This document shows, in pieces, positions 34,048 to 43,805 of a stretch of 64,000 nt of DNA. A program made the position numbers and the translations under genes. Under the pieces are notes generated by a model. That model was not told the DNA's origin. It made no database searches and saw only the letters and a program-made list of their open reading frames with translations. Source of the stretch: Thalassospira indica. Lineage in GTDB: Bacteria > Pseudomonadota > Alphaproteobacteria > Rhodospirillales > Thalassospiraceae. The DNA lies in assembly GCF_003403095.1 (NCBI RefSeq), contig NZ_CP031555.1, positions 3,598,001 to 3,662,000 of the forward strand, written 5' to 3'. Within the stretch, counting starts at the first letter, position 1; each line of letters opens with the position of its first letter.

Positions 34048-35970
34048 ATGCGATTGTTTATGACGTCTCTTCGCAGCACGGTTGCGGTTTGTGCCTTGGT
34101 GACTTTGGCCGGGTGCCAGACGGTGGGTTTAAACAACGCACAGACAAAGCCGGACAATCAGTTTGTTGTTAATTCCGGGCTCGAAGCGGATGCTGTTTCA
34201 GAATTGGTCCGAGAGAGCACGCGGGCCCTCGAAGCCCAAGAAATGGATGAAGCATCCCGCTTGATCAATCTGGCCTTGAAGCTTGACGTTACCAATCCGG
34301 ATTTGCAGTTTCTCAATGGCTTGACCTACCACCTGATGGGGGTGCAGGGCGACGCCAGCAAGTTTGATCTGGCAGAGCAAGGCTACAAACAGGCGCTTAA
34401 ATTCGATCCGGGCAACCTGTCGGCCAGTTACCAGTTGGGCCTTTTGTACATGGACCAACGGCGCTATGGCCTTGCGCAGGCCTATTTTGCCGCGGTCGCC
34501 CTTCATCGCGGTGATGACCCGGCGGTACTGTATAGTCTGGCTTCGGCGTCATACTACGCGCGCGATCCACAAACGGCGGAAGCCGCGTTAAAACGTTTGA
34601 TGGATGTGGCACCCGAGGCCAAACAACAGCCAGAAGTGCTCAAAGCTGCGGCATTGTCTTTGGCAGCAATGGATGACCGCACAGGCGCATCGGCATTTTT
34701 GGCAGCCTATCGCAAGGCAGTTCTGGGGCCGGAAAACATCGAATATCTCGAACGCCGTGTTCAGGGCTGGCAGTCGTTTTATGACAGTGACGCCAAGGTC
34801 ATGATGGCACAATATGGAAATGATCCCTATGGCAGCAGTGATCCTTATGGCTCGGCAAATCCATACGGTTCACCTGATCCTTACGGTTCCAGCAATCCTT
34901 ACGGCACAGCCCCGGATCCCTATGCCGCTCAGCAGCAGGACCCATATGGTGCGACCAACCCTGCACAACAGGGCTTTGCAGATACCGGCATGGTGGTCGT
35001 GGATGTGGTCCTGATCGGCACACAGGAAGATGTCCGCAATTCGCGCGGCATCAACCTGTTGAACGGGTTGCAGTTGCAGTTTGGGGATCCGCTCAGCGGA
35101 ACGTCCGGATTTGGCTATGAATCCACACGGACCAAGGATTATCTGAATACCGGCTTGGAACAAAGTACGCAAACAATCACCCGGGCCATCAGTATTCCTG
35201 CGGTGACGTACTCGCTCAATATTGCCAACTCCGCCGATGCCGACAATCAGGTCCTGGCCAAACCAAGTTTGGTGGCCCAGACCGGGCAAACGTCGGAATT
35301 CTTTTCCGGTACTGAAATTTTGGCAGCTGCCGTTTCCGGCGGCAATGGCGACAGTGTTTCGGTGCAAAAAGAGGTTGGTGTCAAACTGGCTGTCACGCCG
35401 GAAATACTGCCAGACGACATGATCCGCTTGCACGTGGTTGCAGAACGTACCTTCCTGACCGACCCATCGAATTCGGTTGTGTTTGAATTCCGTCTCGATA
35501 CCACCAAAACCAATGTCAATTCGACCGTCACCATGAAGTTTGGCGAGACGCTTGTTTTGGGTGGCCTCAGTGAACGCGAAACATCCAAATCAGCCGATGG
35601 CGTACCGGGCTTGATGGATATACCGATTGTCAATTTGTTGTTCTCACAGCGCATTGAACGCCAGTTCGAACGATCTGTATTGATCCTGATGACCCCGCGA
35701 CGTCCGCTTTATGCCCGCCGGGCTCAGGAAGACCGTGACGTCATGATCGAAGAAATGTCGGATCTTGAACGGGACATCGAACGTCTGGAAAACCGTCACA
35801 AGGACTGGTTTACGCCGCGCGCAACCTTCAGCGAAGTCATTGAAAAGCTTCAGGGACGCGAATTCTTCGAAGAGTTCAGGAATGGAGATGTGAAAATTCA
35901 GTCTTGGCAGAACGACGAAAATGGCCAGCAACATATCGCGATGGTGCGTGACCGGTTGCTTGGTCTATAG
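34048..35970 (+). CDS. Lipoprotein with TPR region and secretin domain
   Basis: A 640-residue outer-membrane protein. The lipobox LVTLAGC puts the lipid on Cys23. TPR-like helices cover residues about 50-190 (FDLAEQGYKQALKFDPGNLSASYQLGLLYMDQRRY). Residues about 257-312 are a tandem DPYGS/NPYGS spacer. Residues about 385-555 match the type II/III secretin core: LAKPSLVAQTGQTSEFFSG, VGVKLAVTPEIL, and VNSTVTMKFGETLVLGGL, ending VLILMTPRRP. The usual N0/N1 KH-like periplasmic domains are absent, apparently replaced by TPRs. No secretion ATPase or pilin gene is adjacent. The ATG at 34048 follows AGGAATAGG. It is probably the outer-membrane pore for the flanking tectonin proteins. Confidence 0.85.
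   Translation: MRLFMTSLRSTVAVCALVTLAGCQTVGLNNAQTKPDNQFVVNSGLEADAVSELVRESTRALEAQEMDEASRLINLALKLDVTNPDLQFLNGLTYHLMGVQGDASKFDLAEQGYKQALKFDPGNLSASYQLGLLYMDQRRYGLAQAYFAAVALHRGDDPAVLYSLASASYYARDPQTAEAALKRLMDVAPEAKQQPEVLKAAALSLAAMDDRTGASAFLAAYRKAVLGPENIEYLERRVQGWQSFYDSDAKVMMAQYGNDPYGSSDPYGSANPYGSPDPYGSSNPYGTAPDPYAAQQQDPYGATNPAQQGFADTGMVVVDVVLIGTQEDVRNSRGINLLNGLQLQFGDPLSGTSGFGYESTRTKDYLNTGLEQSTQTITRAISIPAVTYSLNIANSADADNQVLAKPSLVAQTGQTSEFFSGTEILAAAVSGGNGDSVSVQKEVGVKLAVTPEILPDDMIRLHVVAERTFLTDPSNSVVFEFRLDTTKTNVNSTVTMKFGETLVLGGLSERETSKSADGVPGLMDIPIVNLLFSQRIERQFERSVLILMTPRRPLYARRAQEDRDVMIEEMSDLERDIERLENRHKDWFTPRATFSEVIEKLQGREFFEEFRNGDVKIQSWQNDENGQQHIAMVRDRLLGL
34810..34985 (+). repeat. DPYGS tandem repeat in the secretin lipoprotein
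   Basis: Fifteen-base units encode [DN]PYG[ST]-x about seven times between the TPR region and the secretin core. The tract is Gly/Pro/Tyr-rich and probably a flexible or sticky periplasmic linker. Copy number may vary. Confidence 0.8.
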
Positions 35971-35992
35971 CTTTTTGTATTCGGAGACTGCA

Positions 35993-38608
35993 ATGCGAAG
36001 TCGTCCAATGACACCGCTCATCATGCGGTTCTGTCTGGTTTTGTACTGTGTTGCCTTTACCACAGTCTACCCGATCACCGGCGCACACGCGCAAGACAGC
36101 GCCCCATCATCAAACTGGACCCGTTTGCCCGGCACGGCAGTTGATATCTCGATCAACAGTGACGGGCAGGCCTATGCCGTTGCCCCGGATGGCACGCCGT
36201 GGCGCTGGGATGCGATAGAACAGCGTTGGCGCAAAATGTCGGGCAAGTTTGTGCGCATTTCCGCAGCCGAGGGAAATCGCCCCTGGGCAATCAGCGCCGA
36301 CGGCGTGGTTTATCGCTATAACGGGCTGTGGTGGGAAAACAAGGACACCGACGTTGCCGATGTCGCCGCCGATACGCAGGGCAATGTCTTTATTGCCAAA
36401 GTCAGCGGCGAAATCAAAAAATGGTACCCCTTGCGCAGCGAATGGCGGCCGATCGACGGCAGTGCGTATCGCATTGCACTCGACAGGACGGGAAATCCAT
36501 GGGCGGTGGCGCGCGATGGCGGCATTCGGTCCTATGATGGAAAGACCTGGACCACCATGCCCGGTCGTGCCCTCGACATTGCAATTGCCGGTAACGATAG
36601 GGTTGTAATTGTCGATGCCGAAGGTCAAATCAGAACCTGGAATGAAACACAACGCAGTTGGCGTATTGTCGCCGGTATCAGTGGTGCGACAGCCACCGCC
36701 GCCACACCCGATGGTGGGCCGTGGGCGGTTGTTGCCGGTGGCGTCATCATGGCAACGACATTGCTGGTTGCACCGGAAAAAATCAAAACCGAAGAAGGCC
36801 GGGCACCGGAAATTCGCGCGCCCGATGCCGTCGCCCCTGTTGATAGTGCGCCCGCGGCAATTGCCCCGGATGTTACAGCCCCGCCCCTGCCACCAGCAGC
36901 AGCTGTTGCACCACCCGCAGCACAAGCAGCACCGTCAACGGCGCCAGTCGCGGTGGCAACTGGCGCCTCCGCGTCACCTGTTACACCAAGTACAGATGCA
37001 AGTACGCAAGGCACCGGTCGAACCGTGGCCCCGTCAACCGGGAACGATCCCGGTCTTGATCCGACGACGGTAACAACGACCGAGGACATTACCTTTATCA
37101 ACACCCGCGAGAACGCCACGGCTTTGGCAATCGGCCGGGATGGCAGTGTGTTTGCTTTGAACGCGGCCGGAAGTATTTTCCGCTGGTCCAACAGCCGCAA
37201 ACGGCTTGAAGATTTTCCGGGAACACTGGTGCGTTTGGCAGTCGACGCAAATGGCGACCCGTGGGGAATTTCCACCTTGGGCCGGGTATTCCGTCACACC
37301 GGAAAACTGTGGAAGCAAATCCCGGGTGCAACCGGTTCAGACATTGCGATTGGCGGGGATGGATCGGTTGTCATTGCCGATGCCAGCGGAAGCCTATCCA
37401 AGCTTAATGAGGCCATGACGCGGTTTGATCGCATTCCCGGTCAGGGCATCTTGGTTGCCGTCGACCCGGAAGGAACCCCCTGGACAATTCGTTCTGACAA
37501 CCTTGTCCAGCGATGCGAAAAATCACCATGCGAGGTTTTATCGCAAAAGGCCAAAAGCATCTCGATCGGTCCGGATGGCAGCGTTTATGTCGTTTCCACC
37601 AATCAATTCCTGATGCGTTTGGGTGCGGACGGCAAAACCTTTGAAGTCGTTCAAACACCGGGCCACACCCCGGAAAGCGTCGCGGTCGGCCCCAATGGCT
37701 TTCCCTGGATTGTTGCAACTGACACTATTGTACTTGCATCAAAGTTCTTTGAGCGTGACGAACAGAATGATCGCCTTGTTGCAGCCTCAACCGTCGGGGA
37801 TACCACCGGCAGTGGCGATACCGCGGCTGTTGTGGATGTTACATCCCCAAGCGCGTTTACGTTTTCAAAAAACATAACTTTTGAAACATTCACTGCGGAC
37901 CTCAATTCGATCGACGAGATTGCCGTCGGACAAGATGATGGTTTCTACCTGTATGGCACGCCTTTAAATCAGGGAGCAAACCAGTTCCAGAAGTTCAACA
38001 CCAAGACCAAGAAGCTCGAACAAGTCACCCTGTCCTTTAATCAGGATGTCGAGAAGTTTGATGTCGCGACTGATGGCAGTATCTGGACAAACGGAAACAG
38101 TTCGAACTCGATCTATAAGCTGTCATCAACAGGCACGATCCAGCGAACCTATTCGGTGACGTCGGGCAGCATTGAAAATATATCGATTGGTCCGGATGGC
38201 ACGGTTTATGTCGTCATCACCGAAAAGCTTTATCACCTTAAACCCGGAACCAACGCCTTTACCAAATTCAGCAATGACGACGTGCGCAAGGTGGCTGTTG
38301 GCCGTGCAGGTGATTTGTGGATCGCGGACAACAATAACATTGTTCAGCAATACACCGGGACAAGGTTTGAAAACCGCCCGTTGGGTCAAAGTGTAACTGT
38401 CGGAGACATAGGTGCCGGGACGGATGGCAGTGTCTATATCACCCTGTACGAAAACAATGCGTACGTTTTGAAAAAATGGAATGCGACAAACGGTTCGTTT
38501 GACAAGGTCAACAACGTAACTGCCAACATGGTCGATGTGTTGTCAGATGGCCGTCCCTGGATCACGAATAACAGTTCAGGTACCGACGTTAAACGCGCCA
38601 AGGATTAG
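35993..38608 (+). CDS. Large secreted tectonin-repeat protein
   Basis: An 871-residue exported protein that begins 22 bases after the secretin stop. The signal peptide ends AHAQ near residue 34. Tectonin-type repeats form an N-terminal propeller (about residues 41-255; WTRLPGTAVDISINSDGQAY) and a middle propeller (about 365-585). A C-terminal region (about 637-871) with related IG.DG..Y repeats is probably a third propeller. The first two are separated by a Pro/Ala/Thr-rich linker (about 260-363). The start at 35993 follows CGGAG. Repeats resemble those of the gene at 31427, so the two proteins are related. Tectonins often bind surface glycans; the actual ligand is unknown. Confidence 0.8.
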   Translation: MRSRPMTPLIMRFCLVLYCVAFTTVYPITGAHAQDSAPSSNWTRLPGTAVDISINSDGQAYAVAPDGTPWRWDAIEQRWRKMSGKFVRISAAEGNRPWAISADGVVYRYNGLWWENKDTDVADVAADTQGNVFIAKVSGEIKKWYPLRSEWRPIDGSAYRIALDRTGNPWAVARDGGIRSYDGKTWTTMPGRALDIAIAGNDRVVIVDAEGQIRTWNETQRSWRIVAGISGATATAATPDGGPWAVVAGGVIMATTLLVAPEKIKTEEGRAPEIRAPDAVAPVDSAPAAIAPDVTAPPLPPAAAVAPPAAQAAPSTAPVAVATGASASPVTPSTDASTQGTGRTVAPSTGNDPGLDPTTVTTTEDITFINTRENATALAIGRDGSVFALNAAGSIFRWSNSRKRLEDFPGTLVRLAVDANGDPWGISTLGRVFRHTGKLWKQIPGATGSDIAIGGDGSVVIADASGSLSKLNEAMTRFDRIPGQGILVAVDPEGTPWTIRSDNLVQRCEKSPCEVLSQKAKSISIGPDGSVYVVSTNQFLMRLGADGKTFEVVQTPGHTPESVAVGPNGFPWIVATDTIVLASKFFERDEQNDRLVAASTVGDTTGSGDTAAVVDVTSPSAFTFSKNITFETFTADLNSIDEIAVGQDDGFYLYGTPLNQGANQFQKFNTKTKKLEQVTLSFNQDVEKFDVATDGSIWTNGNSSNSIYKLSSTGTIQRTYSVTSGSIENISIGPDGTVYVVITEKLYHLKPGTNAFTKFSNDDVRKVAVGRAGDLWIADNNNIVQQYTGTRFENRPLGQSVTVGDIGAGTDGSVYITLYENNAYVLKKWNATNGSFDKVNNVTANMVDVLSDGRPWITNNSSGTDVKRAKD

Positions 38609-38645
38609 GTTTCATTCGCTGCGCACCCATCACGAAGTGAAATGA

Positions 38646-38682
38646 AAAACGCCCTGACCACTCATTTGGCTCAGGGCGTTTT
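38646..38682. terminator. Bidirectional terminator between the tectonin cluster and pirin
   Basis: A perfect 12-bp stem AAAACGCCCTGA / TCAGGGCGTTTT with a 13-base loop separates convergent genes and offers T-tracts in both directions. Confidence 0.85.
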
Positions 38683-38721
38683 GCCAGATCGTCCAGATCG
38701 TATTTTATCAGGCCTCTGGCG

Positions 38722-39585
38722 TCAGGACGCCGCCTTGCGGACAAAATTGCCACGCTGGTAATCGTCAAACGCCTGCATCAGTTCCTGTTTGCTGCTCATG
38801 ACAAACGGGCCATAGCGCACGACCTGTTCGTGGATCGGACGTGCGGCAATTACCAGCATCCGGCCACCCTCGGCACCGCCTTTAAGGGTCACACCATCCC
38901 CGTCTTTCAAGATCGCCAGATGATGGGTCGGGACATCTTTGCCGCCAACAACCGCATCGCCGATAAAGACATACACCACTGCGGTGTGCCCTTCGGGCAG
39001 CGGGACGGTGATTTCTGTACCGGCATCAAGTTTCGCATCAACAAAGACCGGATCGGTCGAAATGCCGTTGATCGGGCCGGTTGCGCCATGCATGGAACCA
39101 GCCAGAAGGCGCAGCTGTGCACCATCCACCGGGGAAATTTCCGGCAGTTCATCAGGCTCCATATTCTGGTAACGCGGATCGATCATCTTGTCCTTGGCCG
39201 GCAGATTGATCCAAAGCTGGAAGCCCTGCAAAAGACCGTTTTCCTGTTCAGGCGTTTCGGAATGCACAATCCCGCTACCGGCGGTCATCCACTGTCCACC
39301 GCCCGAACGCAAAATGCCCTCATTGCCCATGCTGTCCTGATGGCGCATCGCCCCTTCGACCATATAGGTCACGGTTTCAAAGCCGCGATGGGGATGTTCC
39401 GGGAAGCCTGCGATATATTCGTCCGGGTTATCGGTCGAAAGTGAATCAAGCATCAGGAACGGGTCAAGCATATCAAGCTGTGGCGTCCCGATAGACCGTC
39501 GCAGCGATACGCCCGCACCATCGGATGTATCCATCGCGCGCAAGACACGTTCAACACCGCGTGCGTTTTTCACAGACTCAGACAT
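38722..39585 (-). CDS. Pirin-family protein
   Basis: A 287-residue bicupin. The N-terminal cupin shows the pirin signature region DPFLMLD...FPEHPHRGFETVTYMVEGAMRHQDSMGNEG, with metal-ligand histidines in HPHRGFE and the later SGIVHSE. The C-terminal cupin carries AVVYVFIGDAVVGG. The ATG at 39585 follows GAGGAG; an earlier in-frame start would add 26 unrelated residues. Bacterial pirins are metal-binding proteins, some with quercetin dioxygenase activity; the role here is open. A flavodoxin-like quinone reductase lies immediately upstream on the map in its own transcription unit, a frequent redox-stress pairing. Confidence 0.9.
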   Translation of the reverse strand: MSESVKNARGVERVLRAMDTSDGAGVSLRRSIGTPQLDMLDPFLMLDSLSTDNPDEYIAGFPEHPHRGFETVTYMVEGAMRHQDSMGNEGILRSGGGQWMTAGSGIVHSETPEQENGLLQGFQLWINLPAKDKMIDPRYQNMEPDELPEISPVDGAQLRLLAGSMHGATGPINGISTDPVFVDAKLDAGTEITVPLPEGHTAVVYVFIGDAVVGGKDVPTHHLAILKDGDGVTLKGGAEGGRMLVIAARPIHEQVVRYGPFVMSSKQELMQAFDDYQRGNFVRKAAS

Positions 39586-39710
39586 TTCAAAACTCCTCTG
39601 CCTGTCGGCATTCTTGCCAGACAACATTTCATACCCCGCATGGTCGCACAAAACTGTCGCCAAACAAGGTCCAATCAGGCACCTGATTGTTTATCAAATC
39701 GCAACAAAAA

Positions 39711-39739
39711 AAGGCAGCGCAGGAACCCTGCACTGCCTT
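39711..39739 (-). terminator. Terminator of wrbA
   Basis: A stem AAGGCAGtGCAGG / CCTGCgCTGCCTT with one internal mismatch and a 3-base loop is followed on the minus strand by a run of T residues. Confidence 0.85.
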
Positions 39740-39762
39740 GATCAGATCAGACGACTTGAAAA

Positions 39763-40365
39763 TCAGCCTGCAAGTTTGGCGGCAAGTTCTGCCACGTGCT
39801 TGCCCTGGAACTTGGCGATATCAAGTTCGTTCTGGGAGGGAGTACGTGAACCATCGGCACCCGCAAGCGTACCGGCACCATAAGGCGAACCACCGGTGAT
39901 TTCGTCCATATTGGTCAGGCCAGCACAGCTATAAGGCACACCGACAATCACCATGCCCTGATGCAGCAAGGTGGTATGGGTCGAGGTGATGGTGGTTTCA
40001 TGACCACCATGCTGGGTGCCGGTCGAGGTGAAGACAGAACCAACCTTGCCGATCAATTTGCCTTCGGCCCAAAGACCACCGGTCTGGTCAAGGAAGGTGC
40101 GCATCTGGCCTGGCATGTTGCCAAAGCGGGTCGGCACACCAAAGATGATCGCGTCATATTCCGGAAGATCGGAAACCTCGGCAACCGGGGCAGCCTGGTC
40201 AAGCTTGGCACCCGCGCCCTTGGCGACATCTTCGGGCATGGTTTCAGGCACGCGTTTGACATCAACATGCGTCCCGGAAACACCGCGTGCACCTTCGGCA
40301 ACGGCATTGGCCATGGTTTCGATATGACCATACATCGAATAATAAAGTACCAGTACTTTCGCCAC
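39763..40365 (-). CDS. wrbA: NAD(P)H:quinone oxidoreductase, WrbA type
   Basis: A 200-residue flavodoxin-like FMN enzyme that reduces quinones by two electrons and so avoids semiquinone radicals. The FMN phosphate loop [12 protein letters not shown] is at residues about 8-19; [22 protein letters not shown] (near 76-97) and [12 protein letters not shown] (near 112-123) are classic WrbA signatures. It starts with GTG after a strong AAGGAGG. It is transcribed alone, between its own terminator and a glycerophosphodiesterase gene. Confidence 0.95.
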   Translation of the reverse strand: MAKVLVLYYSMYGHIETMANAVAEGARGVSGTHVDVKRVPETMPEDVAKGAGAKLDQAAPVAEVSDLPEYDAIIFGVPTRFGNMPGQMRTFLDQTGGLWAEGKLIGKVGSVFTSTGTQHGGHETTITSTHTTLLHQGMVIVGVPYSCAGLTNMDEITGGSPYGAGTLAGADGSRTPSQNELDIAKFQGKHVAELAAKLAG

Positions 40366-40484
40366 GTCATCCTCCTTGGTTGAATTTCGTCGGCTTGCAT
40401 AGTGACTTAAGAATGCACCCCTGATAACGGCCAGCTTGGAAACAGTCTGTTCGTCATCGGATGCGACCCCGTCAGGCGTCTGGA

Positions 40485-41555
40485 TTAAGCATCAGGATTC
40501 CGGGCCAGATACTGCACGACCTGATCGGGGAAGTCGGTAAAGATGCCATCAATCCCGGCATCATCAAAAATGGCCTTAAGCGCGATCTGCATATCCCCCG
40601 CCCATTTCGGCAACTGATCAGCCCGCAGGGTATAGGGATGAACCTTCAATTGCGCGCGCTGGGCGGCAATCAGGGTTGGCGTCATGATCGCCGTGCCATT
40701 CTCGCTCAAACCTTCAATAACTTGCGGCAACCACGGCCCGATACCATCAACGACACTGGCCATGTCGGTGATGCCGTCGTCAGATTTCAGATAATCATAA
40801 TCGGTTCCCTCTGGCGCGCCCCAACGGTTTTCACCGATAAGCTGCACCAGCTTGCCCTGATAGTTAAGCTCTTGACGAATACGCTTGGTTTCAGACCAGT
40901 CAAAGCACTGCACAAAGGCATTTGAGTCCGGGTTATTATACCCCCACTTCTCCATCACCGCGATCACGGTTTTGGCAATGTCCTGCCCTTCCGCACGATG
41001 AAACGCCGGATCCTTGATTTCCGGATAGATGCCGACATTGCGCCCGGTGGAGTGGTTCAGTCCGTGGATCAGTTTAATCTCTTCTTCAAGGGTCGGGATA
41101 TTGAAGATGGCAAACTCAGCCGGAAAGCGATCCGCATAGACCTGTTTGCCGGTATCGGCCTTAAACCTTTCGGTCACATTAAGTGTCTTAAGTTCGGCAA
41201 GGGTGAAATCAATTGCGTAGTACCGCCCGTCTTCACGTTTGCGATCCGGGAATTTTTCCGCAACGTCGGTGGTGGTATCAATGTGGATATCGTGCAGGAC
41301 GACCGGAACACCGTCCTTGGACAGAACAACATCCTGTTCAATGAAATCTGCCCCCATGCCATAGGCCAATGCCTTGGCCGGCAGGGTATGTTCGGGCAAA
41401 TAGCCCGACGCCCCACGATGGGCAATCACCACCATTTCCTGATCAAGTGCCTGCGCATGTACTGAATTGACCGCAGCTGTAACAGGCATCAACGAGACGG
41501 CGGCAAGTCCGCCAATCGCCAGCAAGGTCGACTTGATCATTTTGCGTAACAGCAT
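40485..41555 (-). CDS. glpQ: Periplasmic glycerophosphodiester phosphodiesterase
   Basis: A 356-residue enzyme that cleaves glycerophosphodiesters into glycerol-3-phosphate and an alcohol. The signal peptide covers about residues 1-35. The active-site block is clear: [38 protein letters not shown].., containing the HR/E-D catalytic and metal residues, followed by [12 protein letters not shown]. Length and export match GlpQ rather than cytoplasmic UgpQ. An AAGGAT ribosome site precedes the ATG. Its product could feed the importer at 789-5030, a functional link inferred from pathway rather than proximity. Confidence 0.92.
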   Translation of the reverse strand: MLLRKMIKSTLLAIGGLAAVSLMPVTAAVNSVHAQALDQEMVVIAHRGASGYLPEHTLPAKALAYGMGADFIEQDVVLSKDGVPVVLHDIHIDTTTDVAEKFPDRKREDGRYYAIDFTLAELKTLNVTERFKADTGKQVYADRFPAEFAIFNIPTLEEEIKLIHGLNHSTGRNVGIYPEIKDPAFHRAEGQDIAKTVIAVMEKWGYNNPDSNAFVQCFDWSETKRIRQELNYQGKLVQLIGENRWGAPEGTDYDYLKSDDGITDMASVVDGIGPWLPQVIEGLSENGTAIMTPTLIAAQRAQLKVHPYTLRADQLPKWAGDMQIALKAIFDDAGIDGIFTDFPDQVVQYLARNPDA

Positions 41556-41680
41556 CCCGGGTATCCTTATCCAGTGTCCTTTTTAAGCAAAGGACTATAG
41601 GCGCGGATTGGCAGCACAGAAACGCGTCACCGCGTCTTGGGTACAATCTTCATCAAACTGTTACAGGAAAGAACGCGGGC

Positions 41681-42868
41681 CTAGCGGTTAAGTTCCCCGG
41701 TCATGCGATCCAACCCGTCAAGGGTCAGCGGAAACATCCGGCCTTCCATCAATTTATGCATGATCTGGATCGATTGATGGTGGCGCCACCAGTTTTCCGG
41801 TTGCGGATTGATCCATGCGGCGTGTTCAAAATGATCGAGCAAACGCTGCATCCAAACTGCCCCTGCTTCGGCATTCCAGTATTCCACCGCCCCGCCGGGA
41901 TAGGTGATTTCATAGGGGCTCATGGTCGCATCGCCGACAATCACCAGCTTGTAATCCGCGCCATAGGTATTGATCACATCCCATGTCGAAACCTGTTCGT
42001 TCCAACGCCGCGCATTATCTTTCCAAAGCCCTTCATAGGGGCAATTGTGGAAGTAATAGTATTCAAGATGCTTGAATTCGGTTTTGACCGCCGAAAACAG
42101 CTCTTCACAGACCTTGATGTGATCATCCATTGAGCCGCCAACATCAAACAGCATCAAGACCTTGACCGCGTTATGGCGTTCCGGGCGCATCTGAACATCA
42201 AGCCAGCCTTGGCGTGCGGTTGATGTGATGGTGCCCGGCAGATCAAGCTCATCCGCCGCCCCGGTCCGCGCCCATTTGCGCAAACGTCGCAGGGCGACCT
42301 TGATATTACGCGTACCGATTTCGACACTGTCATCAAGGTTCTTGAATTCGCGCTTGTCCCAAACCTTGACCGCCCGGCGATGACGGGATTTATCCTGCCC
42401 GATCCGCACCCCTTCGGGGTTATAGCCATATGCGCCAAACGGCGATGTCCCGGCCGTCCCGATCCATTTATTGCCGCCCTGATGGCGGCCCTTTTGTTCT
42501 TCAAGACGCTGTTTAAGCGTCTCCATCAGCTTTTCCCAGCCGCCAAGGGCTTCGATCTCGGCCTTTTCTTCCTCGGTCAGGAATTTCTCGGCTAGCTTGC
42601 GCAGCCACTCTTCGGGGATTTCAGTCTTCTCGACCTCGTCCATGCCGTCAGTCAGGTCAATCACACCTTTGAAATGCTCGGAAAACACTCGGTCGAACTT
42701 ATCAAGATGGCGTTCATCCTTCACCAGCGCGGACCGCGCCAGATAATAGAAATCCTCAACCGAATAGCCCGCCAGTCCCTTTTCCACCGCCTCAAGCAAT
42801 GTCAGGTATTCGCGCAAACTGACCGGAACGCGCGCATCTTTCAGCTTATAGAAGAAGCCGGTGAACAT
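41681..42868 (-). CDS. VWA-domain protein, CoxE-like
   Basis: A 395-residue cytoplasmic protein that pairs with the MoxR ATPase encoded five bases upstream. The N-terminal 180 residues are helical and charged. A von Willebrand A domain follows, with MIDAS-type DVGGSM (near residue 242) and VIVGDATMSP later. CoxE/YehP-type VWA proteins act with MoxR ATPases as metal-insertion or protein-activation chaperones; the client here is unknown. The two genes form an operon read from 43722 to 41681. Confidence 0.87.
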   Translation of the reverse strand: MFTGFFYKLKDARVPVSLREYLTLLEAVEKGLAGYSVEDFYYLARSALVKDERHLDKFDRVFSEHFKGVIDLTDGMDEVEKTEIPEEWLRKLAEKFLTEEEKAEIEALGGWEKLMETLKQRLEEQKGRHQGGNKWIGTAGTSPFGAYGYNPEGVRIGQDKSRHRRAVKVWDKREFKNLDDSVEIGTRNIKVALRRLRKWARTGAADELDLPGTITSTARQGWLDVQMRPERHNAVKVLMLFDVGGSMDDHIKVCEELFSAVKTEFKHLEYYYFHNCPYEGLWKDNARRWNEQVSTWDVINTYGADYKLVIVGDATMSPYEITYPGGAVEYWNAEAGAVWMQRLLDHFEHAAWINPQPENWWRHHQSIQIMHKLMEGRMFPLTLDGLDRMTGELNR

Positions 42869-42873
42869 CAGGA

Positions 42874-43722
42874 TTAACGCCCTTCGCGCCGTGCCATGAA
42901 GGCCAGGCGCTCAAACAGATGCACGTCCTGCTCGTTTTTCAAAAGCGCCCCATGCATCGGGGGCACGGCGGTTTTGGCATCCTTGGCGCGAAGCGCCTCG
43001 GGCGGCAAGTCTTCGGCCATCAAAAGCTTCAACCAATCCAGAAGTTCAGAGGTTGAAGGCTTTTTCTTCAGGCCCGACACGTCACGCATGTCGTAAAACA
43101 GGTTTAATGCCTCCGACACCAGACGTTTCTGGATACCGGGGTAATGCACCTCGATGATCTCCGCCATGGTGTCTGCATCCGGAAAGCGGATGTAATGGAA
43201 GAAACAACGACGCAGGAACGCGTCTGGCAGTTCCTTTTCATTGTTCGATGTGATGATCACAATCGGGCGTTTGGTGGCTTTGACCATCTGCTGGGTCTCG
43301 TAAACGAAGAACTCCATCCGGTCGAGTTCCTGAAGCAGGTCATTGGGGAACTCGATATCGGCCTTGTCGATCTCGTCAATCAGAAGGACCGGTGCTTCAT
43401 CGTCGGCTTCAAACGCCTCCCACAGCTTGCCCTTGACGATGTAATTGCCGATGTCATGGACACGCTCATCACCCAACTGACTGTCGCGCAGGCGCGATAC
43501 GGCATCATATTCGTAAAGACCCTGCTGGGCGCGTGTGGTGGATTTGATCGACCAGGTGATCAGTTTCTTGCCAAGCGACTTGGCAATTTCTTCGGCCAGG
43601 ACGGTCTTGCCGGTGCCCGGCTCCCCCTTGACCAGAAGCGGTCGTTGCAACGTGATTGCGGCATTCACCGCCACCATCAGGTCTTCGGTTGCGACGTAAT
43701 TTTCCGTACCCTGAAACTTCAT
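42874..43722 (-). CDS. MoxR-family AAA+ ATPase
   Basis: A 282-residue AAA+ chaperone. Walker A GEPGTGKT is near residue 38, Walker B LLIDEID near residue 115, and sensor 1 PIVIITSNNEKELPDAFLRRCFFHYI near 153-178, with the arginine finger region. It lies directly upstream of the VWA gene with a 5-base gap. Such pairs are widespread in alphaproteobacteria. No obvious enzyme needing maturation lies adjacent. Confidence 0.92.
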   Translation of the reverse strand: MKFQGTENYVATEDLMVAVNAAITLQRPLLVKGEPGTGKTVLAEEIAKSLGKKLITWSIKSTTRAQQGLYEYDAVSRLRDSQLGDERVHDIGNYIVKGKLWEAFEADDEAPVLLIDEIDKADIEFPNDLLQELDRMEFFVYETQQMVKATKRPIVIITSNNEKELPDAFLRRCFFHYIRFPDADTMAEIIEVHYPGIQKRLVSEALNLFYDMRDVSGLKKKPSTSELLDWLKLLMAEDLPPEALRAKDAKTAVPPMHGALLKNEQDVHLFERLAFMARREGR

Positions 43723-43805
43723 TTTTTGCCCTGCAACACAAGTTGACGTTTGCGTTAACCTAGGGCGTCAAAGCCAATTGAGCAAGGGCATAAACACCGG
43801 GCAGC

